Source: an uncultured Lachnospiraceae bacterium
GTDB lineage: Bacteria; Bacillota; Clostridia; Lachnospirales; Lachnospiraceae
Length of the DNA stretch: 21,564 nt
NCBI GenBank assembly: GCA_937891165.1
Contig: CALAEX010000088.1
Location: forward strand, 1 to 21,564
Direction of reading: 5' to 3'
The translations under genes and the position numbers were made by a program. Shown one piece after another: positions 15,675 to 21,564 of this stretch (positions are counted from its first letter, which is position 1; every line of letters begins with the position of its first letter). The notes beneath the pieces were generated by a model. The model worked only from the letters and a program-made list of their open reading frames with translations, ran no database searches and was not told the DNA's origin.

Positions 15675-16535
15675 ATGTATACAGATTCCGCTTATTGGCA
15701 TAATAAAGTTCTAGATTTCAAAGATAAGAGCAAACCAATCATGGTATGTAGCTGTGGTACATATCATTTATTCACTCGCCCTAAACTTCCTACGCATCGT
15801 CCACGTGGTCGTCTTGATTGGCAAATTCTTTACATTGCGTCTGGCAAAGCACATTTTTACTTCAATGGTGTTGAAGAAATTGTAACTGCCGGAAACATGG
15901 TCATCTATCGTCCAAAAGAAGAGCAACGTTATTATTATTATGGCACCGACCATACAGAAGTATATTGGGTTCATTTCACAGGTGGAGATGTAACAAATAT
16001 CCTTCGTTCTTATGGTATTCCTGATGATATTCATGTAATTCATACAGGAACATCCCTAGAATATAAAAGAATTTTCACCGAAATGATTCAGGAACTAAAA
16101 CTCTGTAAAGAAGACTATGAAGAACTTTTAGTGTGTTACCTTAAACATCTTTTTATTATGCTTCATCGCTTAATCAATGTGAAGCCTAAGAGCAAAACCC
16201 ATGCCCTAATGGAAGAAATGAATTCTGCTGTTCGTTTTTTTCATGAAAACTATAATAAGCCTATTTGTATTGAAGAATATGCTACAAAGCACCATATGAG
16301 TGTCAGTTGGTTCATACGGAATTTTAAAGAATATACAGAACTAACCCCCATTCAATATATTCTTTCTCTTCGTATCTCTAATGCACAAACTTTATTGGAA
16401 TCTACAACCTATAATGTTACGGAAATTGCAGACATTGTCGGCTACGACAATCCACTGTATTTTAGTCGAATCTTTAAGAAACAAAGTGGAATGTCTCCAT
16501 CTGAATTTCGCAAACAATTAAGACCATCTCAATAA
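15675..16535 (+). CDS. AraC-family transcriptional regulator (lac operon)
   Basis: A 286-residue DNA-binding activator. The N-terminal half is a cupin-like sugar-sensing domain (about residues 25-110, with RLDWQILYIASGKAHFYFNG and AGNMVIYRPKEEQRY), and residues ~183-282 form the double helix-turn-helix: IEEYATKHHMSVSWFIRNFKE for the first, NVTEIADIVGYDNPLYFSRIFKKQSGMSPSEFRK for the second. AGAGGTGA lies just before the ATG. Its position divergent from the beta-galactosidase operon, with a two-half-site box between them, makes it the probable regulator of lacZ and the symporter. The inducer is presumably a galactoside. The nearly identical box at 21311-21338 would be a second target. Family assignment is secure; the regulon is inferred. 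Confidence 0.93.
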   Translation: MYTDSAYWHNKVLDFKDKSKPIMVCSCGTYHLFTRPKLPTHRPRGRLDWQILYIASGKAHFYFNGVEEIVTAGNMVIYRPKEEQRYYYYGTDHTEVYWVHFTGGDVTNILRSYGIPDDIHVIHTGTSLEYKRIFTEMIQELKLCKEDYEELLVCYLKHLFIMLHRLINVKPKSKTHALMEEMNSAVRFFHENYNKPICIEEYATKHHMSVSWFIRNFKEYTELTPIQYILSLRISNAQTLLESTTYNVTEIADIVGYDNPLYFSRIFKKQSGMSPSEFRKQLRPSQ

Positions 16536-16556
16536 CAAATTACTCAAAAAGGAGTT

Positions 16557-16590
16557 TAACCGAATAGCTACAATAGTAGCTGTTCGGTTA
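16557..16590. terminator. Hairpin between convergent AraC regulator and galE
   Basis: A 15-bp stem with one G-U-type mismatch (arms 16557-16571 and 16576-16590, core AACCGAATAGCTAC) and an AATA loop lies between two convergent genes. No proper T-run follows on either strand, so termination by this hairpin alone is uncertain. Further on, GTAACGAAGCGAATTAC (16600-16616) is another short palindrome sharing CGAAGCGA with the leader element upstream of the regulator. Confidence 0.55.
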
Positions 16591-16652
16591 TAAGTAAGTA
16601 ACGAAGCGAATTACAAATATCCGATGGATTACTTTCTTTTCTTATAACATCC

Positions 16653-17648
16653 TTATACATGTTGGTATCCATTAGGATGTTTCTTATGCCATGCCCAAGC
16701 TGTCAAAATAATTTCTTTCAGACTATTATGCTTTGGTTTCCAACCAAGGACTTTTTTTGCTTTTTCACTAGAAGCAATCAAGACTGCGGGGTCTCCTGCT
16801 CTTCTATCCGTTTCAATAACTTTGATAGGCTGTCCTGTTACTTTTTCAGCCATTTTAATCACTTCCTTCACAGTAAAACCAACACCATTTCCAAGATTAA
16901 AAATATTACTTTCATTTCCCGCCATAAGATACTTCACAGCTAAAATATGAGCTTGAGCCAAGTCTGTAACATGAATATAATCTCTAACACAAGTACCGTC
17001 TTTTGTTGGATAATCTGTTCCAAATACAGAAATAGCTTCTCGCTGTCCATTAGGCACCTGTAAAATCAATGGAATTAAATGAGATTCTGGATTATGTGCT
17101 TCTCCAATCTCACCACTTACATGAGCACCACAAGCATTAAAGTAACGAAGAGAGACAAATCTAAGACCATGTGCTTTTCCTACCCATTGAAACATTTTCT
17201 CCATGGATAACTTTGTTTCGCCATAGCAGTTGGTTGGCTCAGTTTTATCTGTTTCACAAATTGGAATATTTTCAGGTTCTCCATAGGTAGCTGCTGTAGA
17301 TGAAAATACAATTTTATCTATACCATGAGCTACAAGTGCATCTAATAATGTTTTTGTTCCGCATAAATTATTATCATAATATTTCAGTGGGTTTACCATA
17401 CTTTCCCCAACCTGTGAATTAGCTGCAAAATGGATAACTGCATCAATATCCTTTTCTTCAGCCAATACGATATCTAAAAACATACGGTCTCTTAAATCTC
17501 CTTTATAAAATGTTGCCTTTGGATGAACTGCTTCCCTAAAGCCAGTCTCCAAATTATCAACTACAACTGCGTCAATTCCATTGTCAATTAATTCATACAC
17601 TGTATGTGAGCCAATGTAACCTGCACCACCTAAAACTAATACTTTCAT
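16653..17648 (-). CDS. galE: UDP-glucose 4-epimerase
   Basis: Interconverts UDP-galactose and UDP-glucose with bound NAD in the Leloir pathway. The 331 residues fit the family (~330-340). The NAD-binding GGAGYIGSH is at residues 7-15 of a Rossmann fold; the extended-SDR catalytic set is seen as Ser117 in FSSTAATYG and Tyr142-x3-Lys146 in CYGETK; NYF-type text appears as SLRYFNACGAH. I chose the ATG at 17646-17648, with GGAG 8 bases upstream, over the ATG six codons earlier, which has no ribosome site and would precede the beta-strand with non-conserved residues. It is last in galK-galM-galE, 33 bases after galM, and faces the AraC-type regulator convergently. Confidence 0.96.
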   Translation of the reverse strand: MKVLVLGGAGYIGSHTVYELIDNGIDAVVVDNLETGFREAVHPKATFYKGDLRDRMFLDIVLAEEKDIDAVIHFAANSQVGESMVNPLKYYDNNLCGTKTLLDALVAHGIDKIVFSSTAATYGEPENIPICETDKTEPTNCYGETKLSMEKMFQWVGKAHGLRFVSLRYFNACGAHVSGEIGEAHNPESHLIPLILQVPNGQREAISVFGTDYPTKDGTCVRDYIHVTDLAQAHILAVKYLMAGNESNIFNLGNGVGFTVKEVIKMAEKVTGQPIKVIETDRRAGDPAVLIASSEKAKKVLGWKPKHNSLKEIILTAWAWHKKHPNGYQHV

Positions 17649-17681
17649 ACCTTTTTCTCCATTCATTACAATTTGTAAATT

Positions 17682-18716
17682 CTAAATAAATTTAAATACT
17701 GTTGCAGAACAAAATCTCTTGTTTTTTTCAACAATTCCAATTTCAAATGCCGATTCGTTAATCGCATTTGGAAAATACTGTGTTTCAAAACACACTCCCT
17801 GATTTTTCAGATAAATGACTCCTTGTTTCCCTTCTTCATTCTCTATGAAATTTCCAGTATAAACTTGAATACCTGGCATATCTGTAAATACTTCCATAGT
17901 AATTCCACTCTTATCCGAATGAAGTATTGCAACTTTTTCAAAATCTTTATTATTTTTTAATACCCAACAATGGTCATAGCCGTTTCCAAAAATCAATGCT
18001 CCATAATCATCGTGAATCCTACTACCAATCTTTCTAAATTGTCGAAAATCCATTGGCGTATTCTCTACATTAAGAATCCTTCCTGTTGGAATCAAGTCTT
18101 TATCAGATTCCAAATATGCATCAGAGTTAATCAACATTTGATGTTCCAATATATTACCAGAATCATGTCCATCTAAATTAAAATAACTATGATTAGTCAT
18201 ATTTAGAAATACTTTTTCCTCTGACTTTGCACTGTGTACAATACAAATTTTGTTATCATTCAATATGTATGTTAATTCTACATCTACCGCATTTGGATAT
18301 CCCTGGTTTCCATCTGAGCTATGCAGTTTGAACGTCACACTATTTGCAGTAAGATTTTTTTCTTCCCACAACCTGTACGAAAAACCGTCTGAACCACTAT
18401 GCAAATTATGCTCTCTGTTATTCTTTTCAAGATGATACATTACTCCATCCATCATAAAGGAAGCATTCGCAATTCTATTCGCATTTCTTCCTATGGTTGC
18501 TCCAAAATATGTTCCAGATTTTTTATCGTATCCAGTAACATCATCATACCCAAGAACCACATCCCTAACGATAGAATCTTTACCTTGAATATATACCGAG
18601 CAAAGGGTAGCACCATAATTTGTCACCTTTATAGTCATTCCTTTTTCACTTGTGAGAGTATAAAGAAATGCTTCTTCACCCTCACTCGTCATTCCAAAGG
18701 AAGTTTTTGATATCAT
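17682..18716 (-). CDS. galM: Aldose 1-epimerase (galactose mutarotase)
   Basis: Converts beta-D-galactose, the product of beta-galactosidase, to the alpha anomer used by galactokinase. The protein has 344 residues from the chosen start, the usual length. Catalytic residues by family pattern: His106 in NLHSGSDGF, His176 in NMTNHSYFNLDG and Glu311 in CFETQYFPNA; substrate-binding Asp248 in NGYDHCW; NRIANA at about 80-85. The ATG at 18714-18716 has GGAGG 7 bases upstream. The longer frame back to 18797 overlaps galK and lacks a ribosome site. It begins 19 bases after the galK stop, consistent with one galK-galM-galE transcript. The absence of a signal peptide places it in the cytoplasm. Confidence 0.95.
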   Translation of the reverse strand: MISKTSFGMTSEGEEAFLYTLTSEKGMTIKVTNYGATLCSVYIQGKDSIVRDVVLGYDDVTGYDKKSGTYFGATIGRNANRIANASFMMDGVMYHLEKNNREHNLHSGSDGFSYRLWEEKNLTANSVTFKLHSSDGNQGYPNAVDVELTYILNDNKICIVHSAKSEEKVFLNMTNHSYFNLDGHDSGNILEHQMLINSDAYLESDKDLIPTGRILNVENTPMDFRQFRKIGSRIHDDYGALIFGNGYDHCWVLKNNKDFEKVAILHSDKSGITMEVFTDMPGIQVYTGNFIENEEGKQGVIYLKNQGVCFETQYFPNAINESAFEIGIVEKNKRFCSATVFKFI

Positions 18717-18735
18717 GCCTATCCCTCCAATGTAA

Positions 18736-20016
18736 CTATATAATCTTTTTCCCACCTTCTGCCCTAATATGTAAAACATAGCAAGACGCTGGTCCAAAAA
18801 ATGTTTCCATATATTTTTTAAATTTTTTTACTATATCTTCTTCTACAAATGCCTGAATTGTTCCTGCAAATCCACCACCGTGAACTCTAACAACACCTTT
18901 ATCTTTAAGAAACTTTTCACTCAATGCAAGTGCCAATGAAACACTCTGATTTTTTACTGACTTTGTAGCAAACACATTCTGTAAATACTTAAATGAAGAC
19001 TCTCCTGATTTACGAATGTATCTTTTAAAATCTTCAAAATCTCCTTCTTCTAATGCCTGAACCTGCTTTTCTACTCTTTTATTTTCATTGAACCAGTGGA
19101 ATGCTCTTAGTACTGCTCTATCTCCAACTGTAGCACGAATATTGGAAATATTCTCATAAAAATCTTCTTCCTCTACTTGACGGAGATGTAATTTGCCAAA
19201 ATATTCAGCAACTGCATTCATTTCCCTAGGCACTGCAGCGTATTCCTCTGTCAAATCTGCATGAGAACCCTTTGTATCAATAATGCAGAGACAATAACCA
19301 AACTTATTAAAATCAATATCTATTTTACTGACCAATGGATATTTATCATTTTTAAAATCAATATAAATCATTCCCCCAAAGGAACAAGCCATTTGGTCCA
19401 TCAAACCACATGGTTTACCAAAATAATCTCTTTCTGCTTCTTGACCTATTTGTGCAATCACAACGGGGTCTAAATTCCCTTTGTTATATAAACCCGAAAA
19501 AATATTTCCTATAAGCACCTCATAGGCTGCCGAAGAGGATAATCCCGAACCCGACAAAACATCACTTGTCACAAATGCTTCAAATCCACCAATATTATAC
19601 CCTCTATTCTTCATCCCAGCAGCAACGCCTCTAACAAGTGCTTGCGTCTTACCTTCATCCTCTTTTTTAGGTTCAAGATTAGAAACATCAATTGCTAAAT
19701 CAGGATAACCTTCTGATGTAATTTTCACAATTGTACTATCAGATTTTGCAACAATCGCAATTGCATCCAAATTAATAGATGCTGCAAGAACCTTTCCATT
19801 CTGATGGTCTGTATGATTTCCACCAATCTCCGTTCTTCCAGGTGCACTATAAATTTCAACTTCTTTCACCCCATAAAGAAATTCAAAATTTTCAATTGCT
19901 TTTACATAACGATTTCTCTGTTTCTCTAAAATGGATTTATCATAATACAAATCTAATAACAACTGATCTAACTCTCCATTTATAATTCTTTCTTTTAATT
20001 GCTGTGTACTCTGCAT
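18736..20016 (-). CDS. galK: Galactokinase, GHMP kinase family (clostridial variant)
   Basis: Phosphorylates alpha-D-galactose to galactose-1-phosphate. The 426-residue protein has an N-terminal extension of ~35-40 residues over classic GalK (~390). The galactose-binding signature reads GRTEIGGNHTDHQNG (residues 60-74) instead of the usual GRVNLIGEHTDYNDG, so the sugar-contacting Glu is Asn. The GHMP ATP loop SGSGLSSSAA is at 155-164, the catalytic-base Asp207 in GLMDQMA, and GGGFAGT at 380-386. GGGAGG lies before the ATG. First of galK-galM-galE and 144 bases downstream of an AraC-type regulator on the same strand. This variant is, to my knowledge, common in Lachnospiraceae; a related sugar kinase activity cannot be ruled out from sequence, but the neighbours support galactose. 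Confidence 0.9.
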   Translation of the reverse strand: MQSTQQLKERIINGELDQLLLDLYYDKSILEKQRNRYVKAIENFEFLYGVKEVEIYSAPGRTEIGGNHTDHQNGKVLAASINLDAIAIVAKSDSTIVKITSEGYPDLAIDVSNLEPKKEDEGKTQALVRGVAAGMKNRGYNIGGFEAFVTSDVLSGSGLSSSAAYEVLIGNIFSGLYNKGNLDPVVIAQIGQEAERDYFGKPCGLMDQMACSFGGMIYIDFKNDKYPLVSKIDIDFNKFGYCLCIIDTKGSHADLTEEYAAVPREMNAVAEYFGKLHLRQVEEEDFYENISNIRATVGDRAVLRAFHWFNENKRVEKQVQALEEGDFEDFKRYIRKSGESSFKYLQNVFATKSVKNQSVSLALALSEKFLKDKGVVRVHGGGFAGTIQAFVEEDIVKKFKKYMETFFGPASCYVLHIRAEGGKKII

Positions 20017-20160
20017 CTTCCTTTTCCTCCCATTACTATTTCATTTTTTTTGCTTCCACTATAACTAAGTAAACCTTATTTTCTCCTATATACTACGTAA
20101 TCTAAATTTGCATTACCTATTGTGACCTTCGAACACCTTCGGTCTCACACAAGCCAATTT
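20017..20160 (-). other. galK leader / intergenic region
   Basis: This 144-base gap holds a direct repeat CGAAGGT (twice, 3 bases apart on the minus strand) inside an imperfect hairpin with TGTGA(GA)CC and GGTCACA arms near 20124-20152, with no T-run. A TATAGT about 45 bases before galK could be a -10 but has no convincing -35. I see no copy of the 28-bp box here. Confidence 0.4.
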
Positions 20161-20988
20161 TTACTCCATTTCTTCTTCATCAGATTGAAAAATAACCTCT
20201 TTTGTTTTAAGCTCGTTTTTATATTCTCTAGGAGTCTTTTTAAACTTCTTCTGAAATACCCTATTAAATGTTCTTTGGCTTTGAAATCCCGCTTCTAAAC
20301 AAATATCCGTAATCATCATATCCGTGTGTTCCAATAATGACACAGCATAATTTAATCTATGTTCATTCAAATATTGATTAAAATTTGTATGTAACGTCGA
20401 TGAAAACACGCGTGATAAAACATATTTGCTCACTCCAAATTCCTTTGCCATAACATCTAGAGAAATTTCTTCTTTAAAATTCTCAGCAATATAACTTACA
20501 ATTCGATATATAATATCATCGCTTTCAAATTTTTCTCGCACCATCAACTCGAAATATGGCATACTTCTCGCCAGAATAAGTTGTATATATGCTTGTTCCA
20601 AAACCTGGCTACGATTTTTTTCGTTATAGAGTTTCACAATCGCATCACGTATATCTCGATGTACATTTTCCTTTTTTATTATGGGATTTTTAGGATAATA
20701 CTTTTGCAAATCGTCCACAAAACAACCCACTAATGACATCTTAGGAACTATATAAAAAGCTTCCTTTTTCCCTTTTCCAAACACTTGATAATGATGTATC
20801 AAATTCGGAAAAACAATAGCAAAGTCACCTTTTTCCATATGGTACAATTCACATTCAATACCTAAAACTAATGTTCCTCGTGTCACATATACGATTTCCA
20901 TTCCACTATGTAAATGTGGAGGAAAATGTACAGATTCTTTATGCGTCATATGAAGACTTTCTTCTTTTTTCTCATATAATGCAATCAA
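20161..20988 (-). CDS. AraC-family transcriptional regulator (gal operon)
   Basis: A 275-residue regulator from the chosen start. The N-terminal cupin has FPPHLHSGMEIVYVTRGTL (His25 and His27) and MEKGDFAIVFPNLIHHYQ. The C-terminal double helix-turn-helix spans about 160-258 (SLDVMAKEFGVSKYVLSRVF, then MITDICLEAGFQSQRTFNRVFQKKFKKTPREYK). The TTG at 20986-20988 is preferred because GGAGG (20996-21000) lies 7 bases before it; a longer frame to a TTG at 21039 lacks a ribosome site. It precedes galK-galM-galE on the same strand by 144 bases, so it probably controls that operon, directly or as its first gene. A promoter overlapping the divergent small gene drives it, and a second promoter may lie at 21275-21303. 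Confidence 0.92.
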   Translation of the reverse strand: MIALYEKKEESLHMTHKESVHFPPHLHSGMEIVYVTRGTLVLGIECELYHMEKGDFAIVFPNLIHHYQVFGKGKKEAFYIVPKMSLVGCFVDDLQKYYPKNPIIKKENVHRDIRDAIVKLYNEKNRSQVLEQAYIQLILARSMPYFELMVREKFESDDIIYRIVSYIAENFKEEISLDVMAKEFGVSKYVLSRVFSSTLHTNFNQYLNEHRLNYAVSLLEHTDMMITDICLEAGFQSQRTFNRVFQKKFKKTPREYKNELKTKEVIFQSDEEEME

Positions 20989-21058
20989 TCCAACCCCTCC
21001 TCTTTCAACTTTTGACCAATTTTCATTCACATTTGGCAAGTATTTTTTCTTTTTCTAC

Positions 21059-21066
21059 ACTATAAT
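21059..21066. promoter_or_regulatory. Overlapping divergent -10 boxes
   Basis: A perfect TATAAT reads rightward (21061-21066) toward the 25-codon frame, and TATAGT reads leftward (21059-21064) toward the AraC-type regulator. Neither has a good -35, so activation by a regulator and mutual exclusion of the two polymerases are plausible. Confidence 0.45.
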
Positions 21067-21099
21067 GAAATTGTAAAAAACAGAAAGGAGAAAAAAGAT

Positions 21100-21177
21100 A
21101 TGATGAAGATAATCAAATACTTTATTAAGGTTATGGAGTTCTATGGTGGTTTCTATAAAAATAATCATTTTATTTAA
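21100..21177 (+). CDS. Possible 25-residue peptide of unknown function
   Basis: An open frame of 25 codons plus TAA, starting ATG-ATG at 21100. It begins MMKIIKYFIKVMEF and then reads YGGFYKNNHFI. A strong ribosome site, GAAAGGAG (21083-21090), lies 9 bases before the ATG, and a perfect TATAAT is 33 bases before that start, so transcription and translation signals are better than expected by chance. The first half would be a basic amphipathic helix; the end is aromatic and Asn-rich. No cleavable signal peptide. I do not recognise the family. It is divergent from the AraC-type regulator and followed by two hairpins. It may be a leader peptide, a signalling peptide or a small membrane-active peptide; these are guesses. 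Confidence 0.5.
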   Translation: MMKIIKYFIKVMEFYGGFYKNNHFI

Positions 21178-21220
21178 TGATATGTATTTATAGACACACT
21201 ATCATATATCATGAAATAAA
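21169..21220 (+). repeat. Imperfect inverted repeat over the end of the small frame
   Basis: Arms 21169-21184 and 21203-21220 pair over about 15 positions with one mismatch and a 2-base bulge (cores TTTATTT/AAATAAA and ATGATAT/ATATCAT-like). The left arm contains the TAA of the 25-codon frame, so the hairpin would form right at its stop codon. Confidence 0.45.
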
Positions 21221-21231
21221 CCTTTGAAACT

Positions 21232-21253
21232 GACCAATTCTTAGGAACTGGTC
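21232..21253 (+). terminator. Probable terminator of the small plus-strand transcript
   Basis: GACCAATTC and GAACTGGTC form a 9-bp stem (one G-U) around TTAG, followed by TCTTTTCC on the plus strand. It ends 76 bases after the small frame's stop. The T-run is interrupted, so strength is uncertain. Confidence 0.5.
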
Positions 21254-21274
21254 TCTTTTCCATCTCTAAAAGAG

Positions 21275-21303
21275 ATTATACTTCTTCTGTTTCTTTTATT
21301 GAA
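21275..21303 (-). promoter_or_regulatory. Promoter paired with box copy 2
   Basis: A perfect -10 TATAAT (21275-21280) lies on the minus strand, with a weak -35 TTCAAT (21298-21303) 17 bases upstream and the 28-bp box 7 bases beyond that. Every distance equals that in the lacZ promoter. The transcript would run antisense through the small plus-strand frame and then into the AraC-type regulator at 20988, giving a leader of about 280 bases. Confidence 0.5.
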
Positions 21304-21310
21304 TGAATTA

Positions 21311-21338
21311 CATTAGATAAAATATGCACAAAATGATA
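21311..21338. promoter_or_regulatory. 28-bp operator box, copy 2
   Basis: Differs from copy 1 (15467-15494) at one base (T for C at the eighth plus-strand position). The flanks are not conserved, so the box itself is what is being kept. The plus-strand promoter that overlaps copy 1 is not preserved here, while the minus-strand -10 is better. Confidence 0.65.
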
Positions 21339-21564
21339 CTACTCTATTTTATATACACTTTCTATTAAAATTCATACTTTTTAAGTTCTATTATAATTAC
21401 TACTAGTTCTATTAGAACTATTTTTATTATATCATTAATTAAAAAAGAAATACAGACACAAATTACATAATTCATAAAAAATAATTACTTTTTTCATAAA
21501 ATCATTAAAAATAGAGTAGAGAAATAACAGCATATGTTATTTCCCTCTCATTGAACCGTACGTA
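21339..21564. other. AT-rich non-coding right end with two palindromes
   Basis: I see no gene here. TAGTTCT-ATT-AGAACTA (21404-21420) is a perfect palindrome followed by TTTTTATTATAT, terminator-like on the plus strand but with a weak stem. GAAATAAC-AGCATAT-GTTATTTC (21521-21543) is a perfect 8-bp hairpin and could be the end signal of a minus-strand gene beyond the edge, with a T-run about 12 bases after it. AGTTCTATTA occurs twice, near 21384 and 21405. Confidence 0.4.

Noticed and set aside
21174..21263. Minus-strand 29-codon frame starting ATG 21261-21263, downstream of the box-2 promoter
   Set aside because: The start would be only about five bases after the predicted transcript start with no ribosome site, and part of the frame is the inverted repeat of the plus-strand terminator.
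1..21564. CRISPR arrays, tRNA or rRNA genes, transposases, integrases
   Set aside because: I looked for spaced direct repeats, cloverleaf and CCA ends, and recombinase motifs on both strands, and saw none.

Overview
The window is low-GC DNA with Firmicutes-style strong GGAGG ribosome sites, clostridial-type gene content and a Gram-positive LexA box. It most likely comes from a gut Clostridia species of the family Lachnospiraceae. That placement is inferred from the mix of a galactokinase with the GRTEIGGNHTDH motif, a GPH sugar symporter, AraC-type regulators and an MCP next to a sugar-binding lipoprotein. Almost all genes are on the minus strand; only one AraC-type regulator and one tiny open frame are on the plus strand.

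Bases 1-4433: the nucleotide excision repair operon uvrB-uvrA (uvrA runs off the left edge), with a sigma-A promoter and a perfect SOS/LexA palindrome in front. Bases 4500-5640: a small accessory islet. It holds a wrecked vapBC toxin-antitoxin locus and a two-gene unit of a JAMM-motif (MPN/JAB-like) protein plus a 53-residue lysine-rich protein, driven by a promoter with a perfect palindrome in its spacer. Bases 5680-8970: a chemoreceptor (MCP) followed by a lipoprotein sugar-binding protein with no ABC permease. Bases 9040-10410: a MATE efflux protein.

Bases 10500-15500: a lactose/beta-galactoside operon reading lacZ-type GH2 beta-galactosidase, GPH symporter, then a 76-residue protein that I read as HPr-like, ending at a clear terminator. 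An AraC-type regulator is divergent from it (15675-16535). The shared control region holds a 28-bp box made of two direct half-repeats 11 bp apart, and a 133-bp strongly palindromic stretch in the regulator's leader.

Bases 16653-20988: galactose use, in the order AraC-type regulator, galK, galM, galE. Together the two clusters would import a beta-galactoside, cleave it, convert beta- to alpha-galactose (GalM), phosphorylate it (GalK) and interconvert UDP-galactose and UDP-glucose (GalE). The uridylyltransferase step (galT) is not in the window.

Bases 21059-21564: a control region with overlapping divergent -10 boxes, a 25-codon plus-strand open frame with a strong ribosome site, hairpins, and a second copy of the 28-bp box (27 of 28 identical). 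In both copies a -10 box lies at exactly the same distance from the box, which links the lac operon and this right-hand locus to the same regulator.
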